A DNA stretch of 6,988 nt. It comes from Thermoplasmata archaeon UBA184 (lineage in GTDB: Archaea > Thermoplasmatota > Thermoplasmata > Lutacidiplasmatales > UBA184). The position numbers and the translations under genes are program-made. The notes below the pieces were generated by a model. It saw only the letters and a program-made list of their open reading frames with translations. It made no database searches and was not told where the DNA came from. Location: the NCBI GenBank assembly GCA_002495185.1, contig DAEB01000041.1:7045-14032 (forward strand), given 5' to 3'. Positions 4,666 through 6,988 of this stretch are shown in pieces (position 1 is the stretch's first letter; every line of letters starts with the position of its first letter).

Positions 4666-5819
4666 CGACCCCGGTCCTCTCGGTCGAGAACCTCTCGGTC
4701 GACTACGAGGTCGGCGCGGGAGTCTTCCACGCGGTCTCCGACATCTCGCTCGTCATCCCGCCGGGCCGCGTCGTGGGGATCGTCGGAGAGACCGGCTGCG
4801 GGAAGAGCACGCTCGCGCAGGCGATCCCCCGGCTCCTCCCCGAGCCTCCCGCGCGGATCCGCTCGGGGAAGGTCATCTTCCAGGGGACCGACCTCGTCCC
4901 GGTCCCGAAGGCGAAGCTCCCGATGGTCCGCGGGACGGGGATCGGGATGATCTTCCAGGAGCCGCTCAACTCGCTCAACCCGGCGTTCCGCATCTACGAC
5001 CAGATCGCGGAAGCGGTCCAGATGCGCCACTGGCGGGAGGACGGGATCCTCCCGAGCTTCCATCCGGGCCCGGCCCCGTTCGACTACTCGCGGCGACCGA
5101 TCACGATGCCGTCGACCGCGGACGTCCTCTCGCGGCCCGTCATGCCGGGGACGGCGAAGGACGTGATGGCGGCCCGGCGGGTCCGCACGAGGACCGACCT
5201 CCGGGACGAGGTCCTCGATTACCTCCGGCTCGTGCGGATCAACGACCCCGAGACGATCCTCTCGCTCTACCCGCACGAGCTCTCGGGCGGGATGCGCCAG
5301 CGGATCATGATCGCGATGGCGCTCTCGGCGAAGCCGGCGCTCCTGATCGCGGACGAGCCGACGAGCGCGCTCGACGTGACGATCCAGGCGCAGGTCCTCA
5401 CGCTGATGAAGGAGCTGATCGACGAGGTCTCCGCGTCGATCCTCTACATCAGCCACGACCTCGGGGTCGTCGCCGAGACCGCGGACGACCTCGGGGTGAT
5501 GTACGCGGGTCGCCTGGTCGAGTTCGGGCCGGTGGCGGAGATCTTCCAGACGCCCCGCCACCCGTACACGAAGTCGCTCCTCCGGTCGATCCCGACCCGG
5601 TACAAGAGCGACTGGCCGATGCCGACGATCCCCGGCTCGGTCCCGAACCTCTCCCAGCTCCCCGCGGGCTGCCGGTTCCACCCGCGCTGCTCTCTCGCGC
5701 GCCCCGTCTGCACCCAGGAGCCGCCGCCCGCGCTCCGGGTGATCGAGACGACCGTCGGGGCGACGACGTCCCACCACGCCGCGTGCCACTACGCGGAGGA
5801 GGTCCCGGGCCTGCCGTGA
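4662..5819 (+). CDS. dppD: Dipeptide/oligopeptide ABC importer ATPase, DppD type, with extra insertion
   Basis: First ATPase of the importer, 385 residues (relatives such as E. coli DppD are about 325-330). Motifs: Walker A GETGCGKST (42-50), Q-loop Gln99 in IFQEPLNSLNP, signature LSGGMRQR (207-214), Walker B LLIADEP (227-233) with Glu232, D-loop SALD (235-238), switch His265 in ISHDLG. The C-terminal oligopeptide-ATPase domain follows: RHPYTKSLL (299-307) and four cysteines C337, C343, C350 and C375 (C-X5-C-X6-C then C-H). The first three share the spacing of E. coli DppD and are the expected iron-sulfur ligands in this subfamily. The extra length is mostly residues 121-175, between Q-loop and signature. 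Start ATG 4662 overlaps the dppC stop. The stop overlaps the GTG start of dppF. The frame stays open upstream across dppC by chance, so longer start calls should be ignored. Confidence 0.95.
   Translation: MTTPVLSVENLSVDYEVGAGVFHAVSDISLVIPPGRVVGIVGETGCGKSTLAQAIPRLLPEPPARIRSGKVIFQGTDLVPVPKAKLPMVRGTGIGMIFQEPLNSLNPAFRIYDQIAEAVQMRHWREDGILPSFHPGPAPFDYSRRPITMPSTADVLSRPVMPGTAKDVMAARRVRTRTDLRDEVLDYLRLVRINDPETILSLYPHELSGGMRQRIMIAMALSAKPALLIADEPTSALDVTIQAQVLTLMKELIDEVSASILYISHDLGVVAETADDLGVMYAGRLVEFGPVAEIFQTPRHPYTKSLLRSIPTRYKSDWPMPTIPGSVPNLSQLPAGCRFHPRCSLARPVCTQEPPPALRVIETTVGATTSHHAACHYAEEVPGLP
5022..5186 (+). other. About 55-residue insertion in the DppD helical subdomain
   Basis: Residues 121-175 of DppD have no counterpart in typical relatives: Q-loop Gln99 to signature Ser208 spans 109 residues here, against 59 in E. 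coli DppD as I recall its sequence. The segment is rich in Pro, Arg and Met, with PSFHPGPAPFDY (131-142), ITMPST (147-152) and RPVMPGT (158-164), and does not look like a coiled coil. Third codon positions stay GC-rich and the frame is unbroken, so it is translated. It occupies the same structural position as the much longer insertion in DppF. Confidence 0.75.
5798..5803 (+). promoter_or_regulatory. Ribosome binding site of dppF
   Basis: GGAGGT, within GGAGGAGGT (5795-5803), precedes GTG 5816 by 12 nt. The spacing is longer than ideal, but no other ATG, GTG or TTG exists in the dppF frame nearby, and the GTGA overlap with the dppD stop is typical of coupled genes. Confidence 0.5.
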
Positions 5820-6988
5820 CCGCCGCCTCCTCTGCCCCGCTCGCGGCCGCGAGCACGCCGGGAACGCCCGCTCCCGGCGCTCCGCCCCTTCTCGAGACGG
5901 TCAACCTCACGAAGTACTTCCCCATCGTCCGGAGCATCGCCGAGGTCGTCACGGGGCGGCCGGCGCGCGCGATCCACGCGGTCGACTCGGTCAACCTCTC
6001 CGTCCAGCCGGGAGAGACGGTCGGCCTGATCGGCGAGTCGGGTTCCGGGAAGACGACCCTCGGATGGGTCGTCGCCCGCCTCCACGAGGCGACGCGCGGA
6101 ACGATCCTATTCGAGGGGAAGGATATCCTGAAGCTCGAGGGGACCGAGCTGCGCCACTGGCGGCACAACATCCAGGTCGTCTTCCAGGACCCCGTCGGCT
6201 CGCTCGACCCCCGCCTCAAGGTCTGGCAGATCGTCGGAGAGCCGCTCCGAGCCCAGAACCAGCTCGAGCGCTGGTACGTCCGAACGACGCCCTCGCGGAT
6301 GCGCCGCGAGCACCGCGAGGCGGTCCGCAAGGAGCGCGAGCGCCTCTTCCTCGAGTACCAACCCGACCTGAAGGCGAAGAAGCTCCTCACGGAGGCCTAC
6401 CAGAAGAGCCTCGAGGAGCGGACCCGGCTCCAGCAGGAGGAGCAGAAGCGCCTCGACGCGACCCACCGGGACGCCCTCGAGAAGATCAAGGAGAAGCTCG
6501 CCGTCGCCCCGCCCTCCTCGGGCACCTCCCCCGAGGCGGCGAAGGCTCCCGACCGACAAGCTCGCGCTGCGCTCGTCCGCCAGGTGCAGCAGGAGCAGGC
6601 GCGCAGCACCCGCGAGTACCGCAAGGCGATGGTCGAGCGGGCAGGAAAGATCCGTGCCGAGAACCGCCGCCTCGAGGAGGAGTACCGGGCGGCGCTCCAG
6701 CGGGCGAGCGAGCGGAAGCTCCCCCCCGACGAACGCCAGCGTCGCTACGACGAGTACCGAGCGTTCGTCCGGAAGGGCGAGAACGCCCTCCCGATGCCCC
6801 CGGTCCCGAAGCTGACGATGCCGCCGCTCCTCACCAAGCGGAAGGTCCGCCTGCGGGTGATGGAGACCCTCCCCCTGGTCGGGCTGATGCCGGCCTGCCA
6901 GGACCAGTACCCGCACGAGTTCTCGGGCGGAGGGCGCCAGCGGATCTCGCTCGCCCGGGCGCTCATCGTCGACCCGAAGCTGATCATC
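5816..6988 (+). CDS. dppF: Dipeptide/oligopeptide ABC importer ATPase, DppF type, with ~190-residue helical insertion (3' partial)
   Basis: Second ATPase of the importer; 391 codons are visible, all in one frame, and the window ends at ...DPKLII, where Walker B (usually ADEP) should begin. Start GTG 5816 overlaps the dppD stop; no other standard start codon is close. Residues 1-24 are an Ala/Pro/Ser-rich leader. The family begins at LLETVNLTKYFPIVRS (25-40), then AIHAVDSVNLSVQPGETVGLIG, Walker A GESGSGKTT (73-81, Lys79), and Q-loop Gln124 in VVFQDPVGSLDPRL. The chain reaches GEPL (141-144) and then, instead of about 33 residues, takes 220 before YPHEFSGGG (365-373). Residues 345-364 (RLRVMETLPLVGLMPACQDQ) are the normal pre-signature helix, so about 149-342 is inserted. 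The signature reads FSGGGRQR (369-376), with Gly373 where Gln is usual. The oligopeptide C-terminal domain is off the edge. DppF identity rests on the motifs, the VRAVD-like N-terminus and operon position. Confidence 0.93.
   Translation, partial: MTAASSAPLAAASTPGTPAPGAPPLLETVNLTKYFPIVRSIAEVVTGRPARAIHAVDSVNLSVQPGETVGLIGESGSGKTTLGWVVARLHEATRGTILFEGKDILKLEGTELRHWRHNIQVVFQDPVGSLDPRLKVWQIVGEPLRAQNQLERWYVRTTPSRMRREHREAVRKERERLFLEYQPDLKAKKLLTEAYQKSLEERTRLQQEEQKRLDATHRDALEKIKEKLAVAPPSSGTSPEAAKAPDRQARAALVRQVQQEQARSTREYRKAMVERAGKIRAENRRLEEEYRAALQRASERKLPPDERQRRYDEYRAFVRKGENALPMPPVPKLTMPPLLTKRKVRLRVMETLPLVGLMPACQDQYPHEFSGGGRQRISLARALIVDPKLII
6260..6841 (+). other. Charged helical-hairpin insertion within DppF
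   Basis: Residues about 149-342 of DppF. A first arm (about 160-228) is nearly all Arg, Lys, Glu, Gln, Leu and Ala, with one Pro at 183. A Pro/Ser/Gly-rich turn follows (AVAPPSSGTSPEAAKAPD, 229-246), then a second arm (about 247-320) of the same make-up with a Pro pair at 303-304. Then comes a Pro/Met segment (LPMPPVPKLTMPPLL, 325-339). Hydrophobic residues such as L213, L221, I224, L228 and L253, V257, Y268, M272, A276, I279, L286, Y290, L294, A297 fall mostly three or four apart, as in a coiled coil. The Pro breaks lie at similar distances from the turn, which fits an antiparallel hairpin. GC-rich third positions throughout show it is translated. Confidence 0.75.

Noticed and set aside
6260..6841. 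A frameshift, intron or inserted mobile element as explanation for the extra DppF sequence
   Set aside because: The frame before and after is the same, no stop occurs, third positions stay GC-rich, there are no flanking repeats or transposase-like motifs, and the Pro-marked helix-turn-helix design is protein-like. An intein is also unlikely: no Cys/Ser-led N-terminal block or HN-Cys end is seen.
6107..6916. A - strand open frame opposite the DppF insertion, raising the idea that the insertion is really an antisense gene
   Set aside because: It is a Leu/Arg/Glu-rich mirror of the charged + strand helix codons. The + strand keeps the DppF frame from Walker A to the signature without interruption.

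Overview
The window is GC-rich, with C or G at almost every third codon position. Everything recognisable is on the + strand. It looks archaeal: a TATA-box-like element lies about 25 bp before the expected transcription starts of two units (TTATATATA at 752-760 and TTAATAT at 2481-2487), and Shine-Dalgarno matches of the GGAGGTGA type sit at several starts. A high-GC member of Thermoplasmatota or a similar lineage is my guess; the sequence itself does not fix the taxon.

Layout. (1) 1-603: the C-terminal part of a saccharopine dehydrogenase-family oxidoreductase, cut by the left edge. (2) 604-800: an AT-richer intergenic stretch with two overlapping, mutually exclusive inverted repeats, then a TATA box. 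(3) 801-2444: a PLP-dependent class III aminotransferase of the glutamate-1-semialdehyde aminomutase type, with about 100 extra N-terminal residues that include six copies of a 12-nt / 4-residue repeat ([STAG][AP]KE). (4) 2445-2556: a promoter region with a TATA-like box, a 7-bp direct repeat at 11-bp spacing, a leader hairpin around a 12-bp palindrome, and a strong ribosome binding site. (5) 2557-6988: a dipeptide/oligopeptide (PepT-family) ABC importer operon dppB-dppC-dppD-dppF. It is tightly packed (ATGA overlap dppC/dppD, GTGA overlap dppD/dppF), and dppF is cut by the right edge just before Walker B. No substrate-binding protein gene is in the window.

How the genes fit together. DppB and DppC form the membrane pore and DppD and DppF the two ATPases. 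With the upstream oxidoreductase and aminotransferase they suggest peptide or amino-acid uptake and breakdown, but co-function is inferred only from proximity.

The most unusual thing is in dppF. A continuous, clearly coding insertion of about 190 residues, highly charged and built like a long antiparallel helical hairpin, lies between the Q-loop and the ABC signature. This gives the transporter ATPase a layout loosely like Rad50/SMC proteins. The partner ATPase DppD has its own insertion of about 55 residues at the equivalent place, DppC ends in an acidic tail, and the DppF signature reads FSGGG instead of the usual SGGQ. A second point is the start of dppC: a perfect GGAGGTGA is followed six bases later by an in-frame ACG, whereas the first ATG is 36 nt away with no ribosome binding site.
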